Below the pieces are notes generated by a model. That model ran no database searches and had not been told where the DNA came from. It worked only from the letters and a program-made list of their open reading frames with translations. From NCBI GenBank assembly GCA_963809695.1, contig CAWEKI010000007.1, positions 1-64,000 of the forward strand: a stretch of 64,000 nucleotides of DNA. Direction: 5' to 3'. This DNA comes from JAGDMJ01 sp963809695. GTDB lineage: Bacteria > Bacteroidota > Ignavibacteria > UBA10030 > UBA6906. How positions within the stretch are numbered: the stretch's first letter is position 1; the number at the start of each line of letters is the position of its first letter. The translations under genes and the position numbers were made by a program. This document shows, one piece after another, positions 32,328 to 41,047 of the stretch.

Positions 32328-33311
32328 CTACCAGTAGTGGTGGACGAGGGGACGGATCCGGCGATCGTACAGCTTTTGGATTTCTGCCATTGTCGATTCG
32401 GGTAGTGGCGGGAGCCCCGCCGCGGCAACATTCTCCTCGACCTGTATTCGCCGCTTTGCGCCGGGGATGGCACAGGTGACCGCGGGAAACATGAGGATCC
32501 ACCGCAAGGCCATCTGTGCGAGCGTCATCCCGGGCGGCACGAGCGGACGAAGCGCGTCCACCGCCTGTAGTCCCGTCTCGAAATCAATTCCGGAAAAGGT
32601 CTCTCCCCGGTCGAACGCCTCCCCGTGGCGATTGAATGAACGGTGGTCGTCAGGGGAAAACGTGCTTGAACGTGTGAGCTTCCCGGCCAGCATGCCGGAA
32701 GAGAGGGGAAGCCGGGCCAGGATTCCTACGCGATTTCGTTCTGCCTCACGGAAGAGAAGGTCGGCAGGACGCTGGCGGAAGATATTGAAGATAATCTGGA
32801 CGGATTGGACGCCCGGGAACTCGATGGCTTTCAGCGCTTCTTCAACTCTCTCCACGCTGACGCCGTAGTGGCGGAGCTTCCCCACCTTTGTCAGGTCGTC
32901 CAGCACGGCAAAGACCTCCGGCATGTAATACACCTCCGTCGGAGGGCAATGAAGCTGCAGCAGGTCGATCGAGTCTGCCTCCAGGTTTTGCAGGCTTCGG
33001 TCGACAAATGCCGTGAGGTTCTCCCGCGTGTAGCCTCCTGAAACGTGAGGGTATATCCTCCGGCCGGCTTTCGTGGCAACAAGAAACGGTTCCTTGCGCT
33101 CTCTGCGAAGCCGCGCCAGCAGACGTTCGCTCCGCCCGTCACCATAGACGTCGGCAGTATCGAATAAATTCACCCCCAGGTCAAGTGCCCGGTGCAATGC
33201 CGCCAACGATTCCCTGTCATCCACCTCTCCCCATGTGCCGCCGATCGCCCAGGCACCGAAACTGACCGCAGACACCTTCCATCCTGTGCGTCCCAGCTCA
33301 CGATATTCCAT
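32328..33311 (-). CDS. Aldo/keto reductase
   Basis: The 327-residue NADPH-dependent oxidoreductase shows all four catalytic residues: NLFDTADVYGDGRSE (Asp, Tyr), VATKAG (Lys) and LQLHCPP (His). CAIPGAKRRIQVEENVAA provides the C-terminal nucleotide-binding stretch. It belongs to the general AKR group that includes YhdN-type enzymes. Substrate is not predictable. It has no export signal, in contrast to the two Tat enzymes downstream. It heads the operon 33311-28521. Confidence 0.92.
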   Translation of the reverse strand: MEYRELGRTGWKVSAVSFGAWAIGGTWGEVDDRESLAALHRALDLGVNLFDTADVYGDGRSERLLARLRRERKEPFLVATKAGRRIYPHVSGGYTRENLTAFVDRSLQNLEADSIDLLQLHCPPTEVYYMPEVFAVLDDLTKVGKLRHYGVSVERVEEALKAIEFPGVQSVQIIFNIFRQRPADLLFREAERNRVGILARLPLSSGMLAGKLTRSSTFSPDDHRSFNRHGEAFDRGETFSGIDFETGLQAVDALRPLVPPGMTLAQMALRWILMFPAVTCAIPGAKRRIQVEENVAAAGLPPLPESTMAEIQKLYDRRIRPLVHHYW

Positions 33312-33356
33312 GGAGGTCTCTCAAAAATGAAGAATGAGGACGCTGCTATCCCTGAC

Positions 33357-33767
33357 TCAAAACCATGTGTGGGACTGATAGGCAGCGTACTTCTCACCAA
33401 ACGCCGATCGGAGCAGACCTTCCTCACGCTTCGCCTCGATGACGTGGACCACAAGCAGAATGCCCCAGGCCAGCAGAGCCCACGGAAAGTTGAAGCAGAC
33501 GATCAAGCCCCACAGCAGCGTATCGAGAAAGAAGTAGAGCGGATGTTGAATTCGCGAGTAGAGCCCTTTCGTTACCAGCTCGCGCACCTCAGGCTTGATC
33601 GAGAATGAGGAGCCCAGATGAACACGACTGAGAATGAGCAGAAACAAGGACGCAACTGCCACAGAAATGCCGATGGTTCGCCTGACATCATCGGGCAACG
33701 TCGTTGTCGCAAGAGCCAGCCCCGCCAGTACGGCTCCCCCTATGAGTCTGTGCACAATGAGTTTCAT
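33357..33767 (-). CDS. Isoprenylcysteine-carboxyl-methyltransferase-like membrane protein
   Basis: The 136-residue product starts at ATG 33767, with AAGGA 8 bases upstream. The longer frame to 33944 is not used. Several helices precede the signature TKGLYSRIQHPLYFFLDTLLWG and the C-terminal EAKREEGLLRSAFGEKYAAYQ, as in the PEMT/ICMT-like family that methylates lipid or small substrates using SAM. The sequence is short but includes the core Arg-x-x-HP and EE motifs. The substrate is unknown. Confidence 0.85.
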   Translation of the reverse strand: MKLIVHRLIGGAVLAGLALATTTLPDDVRRTIGISVAVASLFLLILSRVHLGSSFSIKPEVRELVTKGLYSRIQHPLYFFLDTLLWGLIVCFNFPWALLAWGILLVVHVIEAKREEGLLRSAFGEKYAAYQSHTWF

Positions 33768-33949
33768 CGTCTTGTCCTTGATTCGATGGCAGCGAGGTAC
33801 GTGGCGACCGCTCGGTTTGAGAAAGTACAGTGGGAAGGAAAAATCAACATAATGTAAACCAACAGTCTGACAAAAGCAAAGCCCTTCGACCCTTCGGCAG
33901 CCGCAGGGGTTGATGTGATGAGCCTGTGACGCCTTCCTGGTCAAGGGAC

Positions 33950-34483
33950 TTAGTCAGTCCGGCTGATCCACTGGCTGGGCGCCCGTAGGAGGAAGGCATT
34001 GTGACTTCCGTCGAAGACCCGCACAACAACGTCAACCGCAACTCCTGGCCCCCAGTTGGGGCCCTCGCGGGCAATCTTGACCAACCGATATCGTTTGTTC
34101 TCCCCGGCTGCGGGGTCATCGCGAAGCCATGACTTCCATACCTGATTGTCATAGACAATCCAGACCGCATCGGCGGATATGGAACCCGGGAGAGGTACCG
34201 TGTCTGTTGCAGTGACGTAGAGAACGGCGATCAACGGTTTGCCATCAGGCGGGCTCACAGGCATGAAGTCTCGCCAGATGAATGTCGCGAGAAAGAGCTT
34301 TCTGCCTTCCACGGTGATGGTGTCGCGCGCAGCCTGAAGCTGTGAGGGGGGAAGGTCAGGCGGCGCGGAAGCACCCTCGTCAGAACACCCGGGCATCCAG
34401 GGAAAGCTGAGAAACAGCAGGCACAAAGCACACACTGCCCATGCGAGTCGTCTGCTCTCCGAAAGAAAGAGGAAGAATTTCAC
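33950..34483 (-). CDS. Putative lipoprotein of unknown function
   Basis: The 177-residue product starts with a GTG at 34483. Its long signal segment (WAVCALCLLFLSFPWMPGC) ends in a lipobox-like PGC (Cys33). A Pro-rich linker and a beta-rich domain follow (KLFLATFIWRDFMPVSPPDGKPLIAVLYV). I recognise no family. No clear ribosome site is seen. It lies just downstream of uvrC (69 bp). Confidence 0.7.
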   Translation of the reverse strand: MKFFLFLSESRRLAWAVCALCLLFLSFPWMPGCSDEGASAPPDLPPSQLQAARDTITVEGRKLFLATFIWRDFMPVSPPDGKPLIAVLYVTATDTVPLPGSISADAVWIVYDNQVWKSWLRDDPAAGENKRYRLVKIAREGPNWGPGVAVDVVVRVFDGSHNAFLLRAPSQWISRTD

Positions 34484-34552
34484 GAAGAAAGGTAGCAGAA
34501 GATAAGCGAAAAGTCAAAAGGCCGGACCACGGTTTTGTTTTTCTCCATGATC

Positions 34553-36499
34553 TCAATCTTTCTCTCTGTGGCCCTTTGAGTTCTCGGTGCGCTCTGTGTT
34601 CGTCTTGTCCCCGGCCTCAGCACCAGGTAGTGATCCAGTAGTGTCCGCCGAATCGAAGTACTCTCGTATCTTCGCCGCAGTCTTCTCATCCACAATCTCG
34701 GCAAGCTGGTCCATGGTGGCGAATTTTACCCCCTGGACGGAACCGAAAGCCTCCAACAGATCCTTCGCGCGCTTCTCTCCCACCCCGCCAATCTGATGGA
34801 GTTCGGTCTGCAGGGTGCGTTTCGTGCGAAGAGAGCGATGGAACGAGATCGCAAACCGGTGCGCCTCATCCCTTACCTGTTGCAGCAGACGGAGCCCTGT
34901 GGAATTCTTGGCAATGAGCTCCGGCTCCCCCTTGCCCGGGAGGAACACCTCCTCCAATCGTTTCGCCAGGCCTATGATACACTGATTGTGAATGCCAAGG
35001 GAGTCGAGCACTTCAACCGCACTTGAGAGCTGTCCCTTGCCTCCATCGACCATGATCAGGTCCGGCAGGGTTTGGTGCTCTTCCAGAAGCCGCGAGTATC
35101 GCCGGCGGATGACTTCTTTCATGCTCGCAAAATCATCGGGTCCGGCCACCGAAGCGATCTTGAATTTCCGGTACTCGCTCTTCTTGGGTTTCCCGTCCAC
35201 AAAGACCACCATGGAAGCGACGCTGTCGGTACCCTGGATGTTCGAGATGTCAAAGCACTCGATCTTCCGGGGTAGCTCCTTCAGACTGAGGTCTCGCTGC
35301 AGCGAGCGCACCGGGTGCGGGATGTAGTCGGCCCTCTTCATCTTCTGCACTTTCAGCTCATCCAACAGGTACTTTGCGTTTGCATTGGAGAGCCGGACGA
35401 GCTTTCCTTCCTCCCCCTCCTCCGGGTGAGCTACTATCACCTGCTCGCCCCGACGGTCGGAGAGCCATTTCTGGAGCGCTTCCATATCCTCGATGGGCGC
35501 CGGAATCAGGACTTCCTTCGGAATGTAATCAGCCTCCAGATAATACTGCTGCAAGAGCGTCTCCACGACCTCGCTTGCCGGCTTCCGATCCACATTGCCC
35601 ATATAATAGTGTTGCCGGCCGATCATTTTCCCTTCACGCAGCTTGAAGACGACCCCGCAGGCATCGTCACCGTCAACAGCAAACCCGATGATATCCCTGT
35701 CGGTCCGGTCAAGATCCACCACCTTTTGCTTCTCGGTGTACGCCTGCAGCCCTTTGATCCTATCCCGCAACAATGCCGCCTCCTCGAATTTCATCTGCCC
35801 GGCAAGCTGTTCCATCTCCCCGCTCAGACTCTCAATCAGCGAGGCGGTTTTCCCCTGGAGCAGAGCCGCGACCTGGTCGATCATGGCGTTGTACCGTTCC
35901 CGGGAAACCAGCCCTTCGCAGGGACCTTCGCATTTCTTGATGTGATAATCCAGGCACACCTTGATCTTGCGCTTGCGAATACTCTCCTCGTCGATGAAGT
36001 AGTTGCAGCTCCGGATCATGAAGATATCGCGCACGGATTTCAGCGCCGCGCGGACGTTCTTGACGTCCGTATACGGTCCGAAATAGCGCGATCCGTCACG
36101 GCGGATCTGCCGCGTCACAAACACACGCGGGAACGGCTCGTTCGTAATCACGATGTAGGGATAGCTCTTGTCGTCTTTCAGGCTGACGTTATAGCGCGGC
36201 TTGAGCTTCTTGATCAGGTTCGCTTCGAGAATCAGCGCCTCAACCTCGGTCTCCGTCACGATGATCTCGAGATCGGTCGCTTTTGACAGCATCACTTCTA
36301 TGCGCGGATCTACGGAGCGGGATTTTTGAAAGTACTGGCGGACCCTGTTCCGGAGGCTTTTCGCCTTGCCGACATAAAGCACCTTTCCCTCGGCGTCTTT
36401 ATGCTGATAGACGCCCGGTCCGGAAGGCAGGCTCTCGATCTTCTCATCGAGCGTGATGTCTTCCCGTGTGATGCGTATGTTGAAGGATTGCGGATTCAC
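34553..36499 (-). CDS. uvrC: UvrABC system protein C
   Basis: The 648-residue nuclease subunit makes both incisions in nucleotide excision repair. The N-terminal GIY-YIG domain shows GVYQHKDAEGKVLYVGKAKSLRNRVRQYF, then the Cys-rich CLDYHIKKCEGPC region. The UVR motif is GEMEQLAGQMKFEEAALLRDRI. The C-terminal RNase H-like half has IECFDISNIQGTDSVASMVVF and MVDGGKGQL with catalytic Asp residues. A helix-hairpin-helix (LHQIGGVGEKRAKDLLEAFGSV) comes near the end, followed by a 30-residue tail. The start is GTG at 36499. No strong ribosome site is seen. Confidence 0.97.
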   Translation of the reverse strand: MNPQSFNIRITREDITLDEKIESLPSGPGVYQHKDAEGKVLYVGKAKSLRNRVRQYFQKSRSVDPRIEVMLSKATDLEIIVTETEVEALILEANLIKKLKPRYNVSLKDDKSYPYIVITNEPFPRVFVTRQIRRDGSRYFGPYTDVKNVRAALKSVRDIFMIRSCNYFIDEESIRKRKIKVCLDYHIKKCEGPCEGLVSRERYNAMIDQVAALLQGKTASLIESLSGEMEQLAGQMKFEEAALLRDRIKGLQAYTEKQKVVDLDRTDRDIIGFAVDGDDACGVVFKLREGKMIGRQHYYMGNVDRKPASEVVETLLQQYYLEADYIPKEVLIPAPIEDMEALQKWLSDRRGEQVIVAHPEEGEEGKLVRLSNANAKYLLDELKVQKMKRADYIPHPVRSLQRDLSLKELPRKIECFDISNIQGTDSVASMVVFVDGKPKKSEYRKFKIASVAGPDDFASMKEVIRRRYSRLLEEHQTLPDLIMVDGGKGQLSSAVEVLDSLGIHNQCIIGLAKRLEEVFLPGKGEPELIAKNSTGLRLLQQVRDEAHRFAISFHRSLRTKRTLQTELHQIGGVGEKRAKDLLEAFGSVQGVKFATMDQLAEIVDEKTAAKIREYFDSADTTGSLPGAEAGDKTNTERTENSKGHREKD

Positions 36500-36558
36500 T
36501 GGATTGGACGCGTTTCCATTAAGATTTACAGCATCCGATGCTCCGAAGCCGGGTCAAC

Positions 36559-38613
36559 TTACTTCACCAGAATCATCGGTCTTGAGGCAACAAAAGATCC
36601 TGCTGTTAAGCGGTAGATGTACACTCCACTTGCCAGGCCACGGGCATCGAATGTAGCCTCATAATTTCCTGCCACTTTCCTCTCATTCACCAGTACCGCC
36701 ACCTCCCTGCCAAGCATGTCATACACGACCAGTTTGACACTACTGAGCCCTGCCCCCCCCGCGAGACCGCCGTGGGGCTGGTGAGCCCTGGCCCCTCCAA
36801 TTGTGTATTTGATAACTGTCAACGGATTGAACGGATTCGGATAATTCTGATCGAGGCCATATGTCAACGGCGCCGGGGCCTCCTCCACGCTATTCGGGGC
36901 CGCCACGAGCTGTTTGAGCACCCAGTTGTCCGGGTCGAATTTCGCGCTGTCCGGATTGAACGCAAGAGGTATGGAGTACACCTGCTTCACCGCGGAATTC
37001 TGGACAACGACCGTCGTATCGACGCCGCCGTGATAAAAGCGGATTTGGATGGGCATGCTGTATACTGGTCGTGGAGCAGACTGCTGCTGATAAACGCGCA
37101 AAGTGATCGAATTCGCGGCCCACGTATAGCTGAAGGCATACACCGGCCAACCGGGTTTGTAGATCCACTCATCAAAGAACCACCCCAGGCTGGTGCCGGA
37201 GACAGAATCGGCGACGGCACGCAGATCGTCTGTCACCGCATTGCCTCCGGAAAATTTCTGCCGGTAGGCGCGAAGCGTCCTGAAGAAAACGGAATCACCA
37301 AGCACGCCGCGGAGGGTGTGGAGCACCCAGGCTCCTTTGCTGTACACCACGTCGTCAAACAGATTAAACCCCTGCCCCTCCGGATCATACACCGCTCCGC
37401 TCCAGGAGCCGGAGTAGAAATGCAGCAGCCCCTGCATATAGCTCTTCAACGCGTTGAAACCGCCCAGATGCTCATGCCAGATCGCTTCACTGTAGGTGGC
37501 AAAGCTTTCATTGAGCCAGATGTCCGGCCAGGTCCCGCACGTCACCAGGTCGCCCCACCATTGATGGGCAAGCTCATGCGCAACAACGGTCTCGCTCGTT
37601 TCAATCGAGCGGAGGAGCGTTGTCATGGACTGGTGTTCCATCCCGCCATAGTTGAACGGGGTCACGCCGCTCATCGCGTATTTGTCCCACGGGTAGGCTC
37701 CATACACCTGACTGTACGCGCCAATCATTTGCGCAACTGTGGGGAGATACGCCGCTGCCCGTGCCGAGTCGGGCCGGAAAACATAATACTGAACCGGCAC
37801 CGTGTCGTTCACGGCCCGGAGGAAGGGATAGGTGGAGACGGCCCACTTCGAAATCGTCACGCACATGAGGTATGGCGCAATCTGATGGTCCTCCCTCCAG
37901 TGCCATGTTACCGTTCCATCACCTTTGGGAGTAACTCCCAGGTACTGCCCGTTGGATGCGGCGATATAGCCCACAGGAACTGTGGCATTGATCTCCGCAG
38001 TCCCCTTCTCGGATGGGTCGTCGAAACAAGGCATCCAGAAGCGTGCATCCGATGGTTCTGACATCGTGTAGCCAAGCGTGTCAGGAAGATCTCCGGTGAC
38101 CGATTGGGGTGTAAAATAGTAGTACCCACGCCGGCCACTGGGGCGCGCAATTCCCGGGAGCCGGCGATAGGTGATGGCAATGTGCAGCGTGTCGCCAGCG
38201 TTGCGCATGGCGCCGAGCCTGATCGTGAAGGTCTCCTGTGTGGCATCAGTGGTAAAACTCTTGTGGAGGCCATCGACACGGACTGTGTCGAGCGCGAGGG
38301 CGGCCTCATGCAGGATGAGCGAATCCGTAGGAGCTTTCAGAACCATCGTCATTCCCACCGTTCCCCCCATATCCTCGGTAGTCATGGCGAACGAGAGATC
38401 CAACGCGTAGTGCAGGACGTCGAACGGCTGCGGACCGGTATATTTCAATGCCGCGATCGGGTTGGTTTTCCCCGGGACGGCTCCGCGATCCTTCCCGAAA
38501 TCTGCGGGCTTCTCCTGGGCGAGAAGGGCAGAACAAAGAGAGGACAGAAGAATGGAACAAGCGGCGGCAAACGCGATCCGTCGGCCTTCACGTCGTGGCA
38601 CGTATCTTCCCAT
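36559..38613 (-). CDS. Secreted M1-family aminopeptidase with T9SS sorting domain
   Basis: The 684-residue product is taken from ATG 38613, which is followed by a signal peptide (IAFAAACSILLSSLCSALLAQ). The longer frame from 38727 is rejected. The zinc-peptidase motif VVAHELAHQWWGD (about 346-350) with the third ligand Glu in WLNESF (about 369) is intact. The exopeptidase motif appears as GGMEH (about 323) in place of GAMEN. The C-terminal 90 residues contain LDQNYPNPFNPLTVIKY, VYDMLGREVAV and SGVYIYRLTAGSF...MILVK, a T9SS tail interrupted by an odd Gly/Ala/His-rich insert (GGARAHQPHGGLAGGAG). It overlaps the EamA gene by 26 bp. Confidence 0.93.
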   Translation of the reverse strand: MGRYVPRREGRRIAFAAACSILLSSLCSALLAQEKPADFGKDRGAVPGKTNPIAALKYTGPQPFDVLHYALDLSFAMTTEDMGGTVGMTMVLKAPTDSLILHEAALALDTVRVDGLHKSFTTDATQETFTIRLGAMRNAGDTLHIAITYRRLPGIARPSGRRGYYYFTPQSVTGDLPDTLGYTMSEPSDARFWMPCFDDPSEKGTAEINATVPVGYIAASNGQYLGVTPKGDGTVTWHWREDHQIAPYLMCVTISKWAVSTYPFLRAVNDTVPVQYYVFRPDSARAAAYLPTVAQMIGAYSQVYGAYPWDKYAMSGVTPFNYGGMEHQSMTTLLRSIETSETVVAHELAHQWWGDLVTCGTWPDIWLNESFATYSEAIWHEHLGGFNALKSYMQGLLHFYSGSWSGAVYDPEGQGFNLFDDVVYSKGAWVLHTLRGVLGDSVFFRTLRAYRQKFSGGNAVTDDLRAVADSVSGTSLGWFFDEWIYKPGWPVYAFSYTWAANSITLRVYQQQSAPRPVYSMPIQIRFYHGGVDTTVVVQNSAVKQVYSIPLAFNPDSAKFDPDNWVLKQLVAAPNSVEEAPAPLTYGLDQNYPNPFNPLTVIKYTIGGARAHQPHGGLAGGAGLSSVKLVVYDMLGREVAVLVNERKVAGNYEATFDARGLASGVYIYRLTAGSFVASRPMILVK

Positions 38614-39493
38614 AAAGCACCTTCCCGTTTGAGACCAGAATGCCGGTGAGCACCAGCGTTGCCCCCGCCAACACCGTTGATGCCAGCCGTTCATCAAGAA
38701 TAAGCGCCCCAAGCACGACAGCAACAATAGGGTTGATGAAACTGGTCAATGAAAGATACACGGCGTCGATACGTTTGAGCAGCCAGTAGTACGAGACAAA
38801 TGTCAGTACCGAACCGATGATTGCCAGGTAAAAAATGGACCCGACCGCCTCGCCGCTCCACACGATCGAGGAGGTAGGTTCAACGAGAAGCCCGAGCAGG
38901 AGGAGGAGGACCGAGGCCATGGCCATTCCAACAAAAGTCATTGTGAAAGGGCTGATGGCCTGCCCATGCTTTTTCGTCACAACCAGCGCATACGCCTGCA
39001 TCGTCGCGCTCAGCAGGATAGCCGCCATCCCGGGAATTGCAGAGCTATCCGGCAAACTGAGGTCCGGAGAGAACACAATCAGGATCCCTATAAAACCGAG
39101 CAGTGTTCCCAGGGCCTTGAAGAAGTCTAGACGCTCATTGACAAGAAAGAAATGCGAAAACACTGCCACCCAGAGAGGAAACGCGCAGAAGAGAATGCTG
39201 CCAAGCCCGCTCGGTATGAACTGCTGCCCCCAGTATGCGAGCGCAAAAGGGATAGCAAAAGAGAGAACCCCCAGCGCAAAATACACTCTCCGTGCGTCGG
39301 GCGTGAATGGGATTGGGAGCTTGCGCATCCGGATGATCCCGTAGAGAACGGCGGATGCCACGACAAACCTGAAGCCAGCTGCAAAGAACGGCGGCATGGT
39401 GCGCAGACCGATCTTGATTGCAAGCCAGGTGGATCCCCAGACGGTGCTGATAATGATGAAACCCAACCAGGTCAGGAAGCGAACGTTTCTCAT
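38588..39493 (-). CDS. EamA-family (DMT) transporter
   Basis: The 301-residue protein has ten predicted helices in two EamA repeats. The first starts FIIISTVWGSTWLAIKIGLRTMPPFFAAGFRFVVA. The second ends LTSFINPIVAVVLGALILDERLASTVLAGATLVLTGILV, with the conserved NPIVAVVLG.L.L.E motif. Drug/metabolite transporters of this type export amino acids or other small molecules; the substrate cannot be told. Its end overlaps the M1 peptidase start by 26 bp. Upstream, 39494-39732 (239 bp) holds no gene. Confidence 0.92.
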   Translation of the reverse strand: MRNVRFLTWLGFIIISTVWGSTWLAIKIGLRTMPPFFAAGFRFVVASAVLYGIIRMRKLPIPFTPDARRVYFALGVLSFAIPFALAYWGQQFIPSGLGSILFCAFPLWVAVFSHFFLVNERLDFFKALGTLLGFIGILIVFSPDLSLPDSSAIPGMAAILLSATMQAYALVVTKKHGQAISPFTMTFVGMAMASVLLLLLGLLVEPTSSIVWSGEAVGSIFYLAIIGSVLTFVSYYWLLKRIDAVYLSLTSFINPIVAVVLGALILDERLASTVLAGATLVLTGILVSNGKVLYGKIRATT

Positions 39494-39732
39494 GTCTAAA
39501 TATAACGTTTTTTAAGGACATTCCATCCAATTTTCCCCACTGGGAGATCATAATCTATGAGCGGGACGGAGCATAACAGGAGCAATTCGGGACACGAGAA
39601 CTGTTGCTGCGGATGGCCAGGGTGTGGGGGAAAGCAGGGAAAAGGACGGATGTCCATCTTGGGTAGCAGCTAACTTACGATTGTCGCGTCACGTTCGGAT
39701 AAATGAGAGTGCAACGGCAGCTGAGCGCAGCG

Positions 39733-40665
39733 TCATTCGGTCTTGTAGCCGAGCCGTATCAGCCAGTTCTTGTCACCTCTCCAATTCTCCCGCACCTTGA
39801 CGTGCAGCTCCAGGTACACCGGGTGCTCGAGGAACTGTTCAATCTCTCTTCGCGCAAGGAGACCGATCTCTTTCAGCATTCCGCCTTTCTTGCCGATAAG
39901 GATCCCCTTCTGGGACTCGCGCTCGACATAAATGTCCGCGCTCACGAACCACTTGCCGGTATCTCGCTCCTTGAAATCCACAATGTCGACCGTCGTAGAA
40001 TACGGGATCTCTTCCTGTGTCCGGAGGAAGATCTTCTCGCGGATGATCTCAGCGACAAAAAACCTCTGATTCTGCTCGCTGACGATATCGAGCGGATAAT
40101 ACGGGGGATGCCCGGGGAGAGCACGAACCACGGCAGCCACAAGGTCGCCGGTCCCGTCCTGCTTGAGGGCAGAGATCGGGAATATTTCCCGGAAAGGGAA
40201 TTTTTTGGAATAGAAATCAATGACAGGGAGGAGCGAACCTTTCTGAACGAGATCCACCTTGTTGATCACGAGGTACACCGGTTTCCGGAGTCCCTCCAGT
40301 CGACTGAAGGCCTCATCGTGCGCCAGTTCGTTCTCTTGCACCCCGGCGGCGGTAGCGTCGATCATGAAGAAGAGCAGGTCGGCATCCTTGATTGCCGCCG
40401 AGGCGAATTGCATCATCACCTCCTGCAGCATGTAGCGAGGCTTGATGATGCCCGGTGTATCCAGAAAGATGATCTGGTAGTCGGACGCGGAAAGAATGCC
40501 CAGGATCTTATGGCGCGTGGTCTGCGGCTTGTTGGTAACGATGGAGATCTTCTGGTTGAGCAGAGAGTTCATCAACGTGGATTTACCCACGTTCGGTTCA
40601 CCGATGATGGTCACATAGCCGGCGCGGAACGTATCCGATATCTGCTCCTGGTTGTCCATCAGCAT
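39733..40665 (-). CDS. era: GTPase Era
   Basis: The protein is about 310 residues. It binds 16S rRNA and takes part in 30S maturation. GTPase motifs are GEPNVGKST (G1), TTRHK (G2), DTPG (G3), NKVD (G4) and SAL (G5). The KH domain holds the RNA-binding stretch VERESQKGILIGKKGGMLKEIG. Start choice: ATG 40665 is the first ATG; a TTG at 40668 and an ATG at 40659 are also in frame. The start lies one base from a 13-bp hairpin that also contains the only GGAT-like ribosome site, so initiation may be sensitive to that structure or coupled to glnB translation. Confidence 0.96.
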   Translation of the reverse strand: MLMDNQEQISDTFRAGYVTIIGEPNVGKSTLMNSLLNQKISIVTNKPQTTRHKILGILSASDYQIIFLDTPGIIKPRYMLQEVMMQFASAAIKDADLLFFMIDATAAGVQENELAHDEAFSRLEGLRKPVYLVINKVDLVQKGSLLPVIDFYSKKFPFREIFPISALKQDGTGDLVAAVVRALPGHPPYYPLDIVSEQNQRFFVAEIIREKIFLRTQEEIPYSTTVDIVDFKERDTGKWFVSADIYVERESQKGILIGKKGGMLKEIGLLARREIEQFLEHPVYLELHVKVRENWRGDKNWLIRLGYKTE

Positions 40666-40666
40666 C

Positions 40667-40698
40667 AATTATCCATAATCCTTGCATTATGGATAATT
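40667..40698 (-). promoter_or_regulatory. Perfect hairpin filling the glnB-era gap
   Basis: AATTATCCATAAT (40667-40679) and ATTATGGATAATT (40686-40698) form 13 bp around a 6-base loop. It includes two bases of the glnB stop codon and ends one base from the era ATG. There is no T run, so it is not a standard terminator. Confidence 0.7.
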
Positions 40699-41035
40699 AC
40701 AGGGCCTCCTCCCCGGACTCCCCTGTGCGAACCCGCACGGCGTCGTCCACCGGATAGATGAAGATCTTTCCATCCCCCACCTGGCCGGTCTTGGCAGCCT
40801 TGATGATGGTGTCGACGACCTTGTCGACCATCTTGTCGGCCACGATCACCTCCAGCTTCAGCTTCGGGAGAAAATCGATCTGATATTCGGAACCGCGGTA
40901 GAGTTCCGTGTGCCCCTTCTGCCGGCCGTACCCCTTGACCTCCGTAAGCGTCATCCCCTTCACGCCAATTTCTGCAAGTGCCTCGCGGACATCGTCGATG
41001 CGGAACGGACGGATAATCGCCTCGATTTTTTTCAT
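40697..41035 (-). CDS. glnB: Nitrogen regulatory protein P-II
   Basis: The 112-residue signal protein reports 2-oxoglutarate and ATP/ADP state. MKKIEAIIRPF is the family start. The T-loop RGSEYQIDFLPKLKLEVIV carries the uridylylatable Tyr51. The C-terminal signature TGQVGDGKIFIYPVDDAVRVRTGE is complete. Whether it is GlnB or GlnK type is unclear, as no amtB or glutamine synthetase gene is in the window. The gene lies 12 bp after secA and before era, all on the minus strand. Confidence 0.95.
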   Translation of the reverse strand: MKKIEAIIRPFRIDDVREALAEIGVKGMTLTEVKGYGRQKGHTELYRGSEYQIDFLPKLKLEVIVADKMVDKVVDTIIKAAKTGQVGDGKIFIYPVDDAVRVRTGESGEEAL

Positions 41036-41047
41036 GCGGGAGATCCC

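Noticed and set aside
35315..36286. 323-codon plus-strand ORF opposite uvrC
   Set aside because: Antisense shadow of uvrC; no domains or ribosome site.
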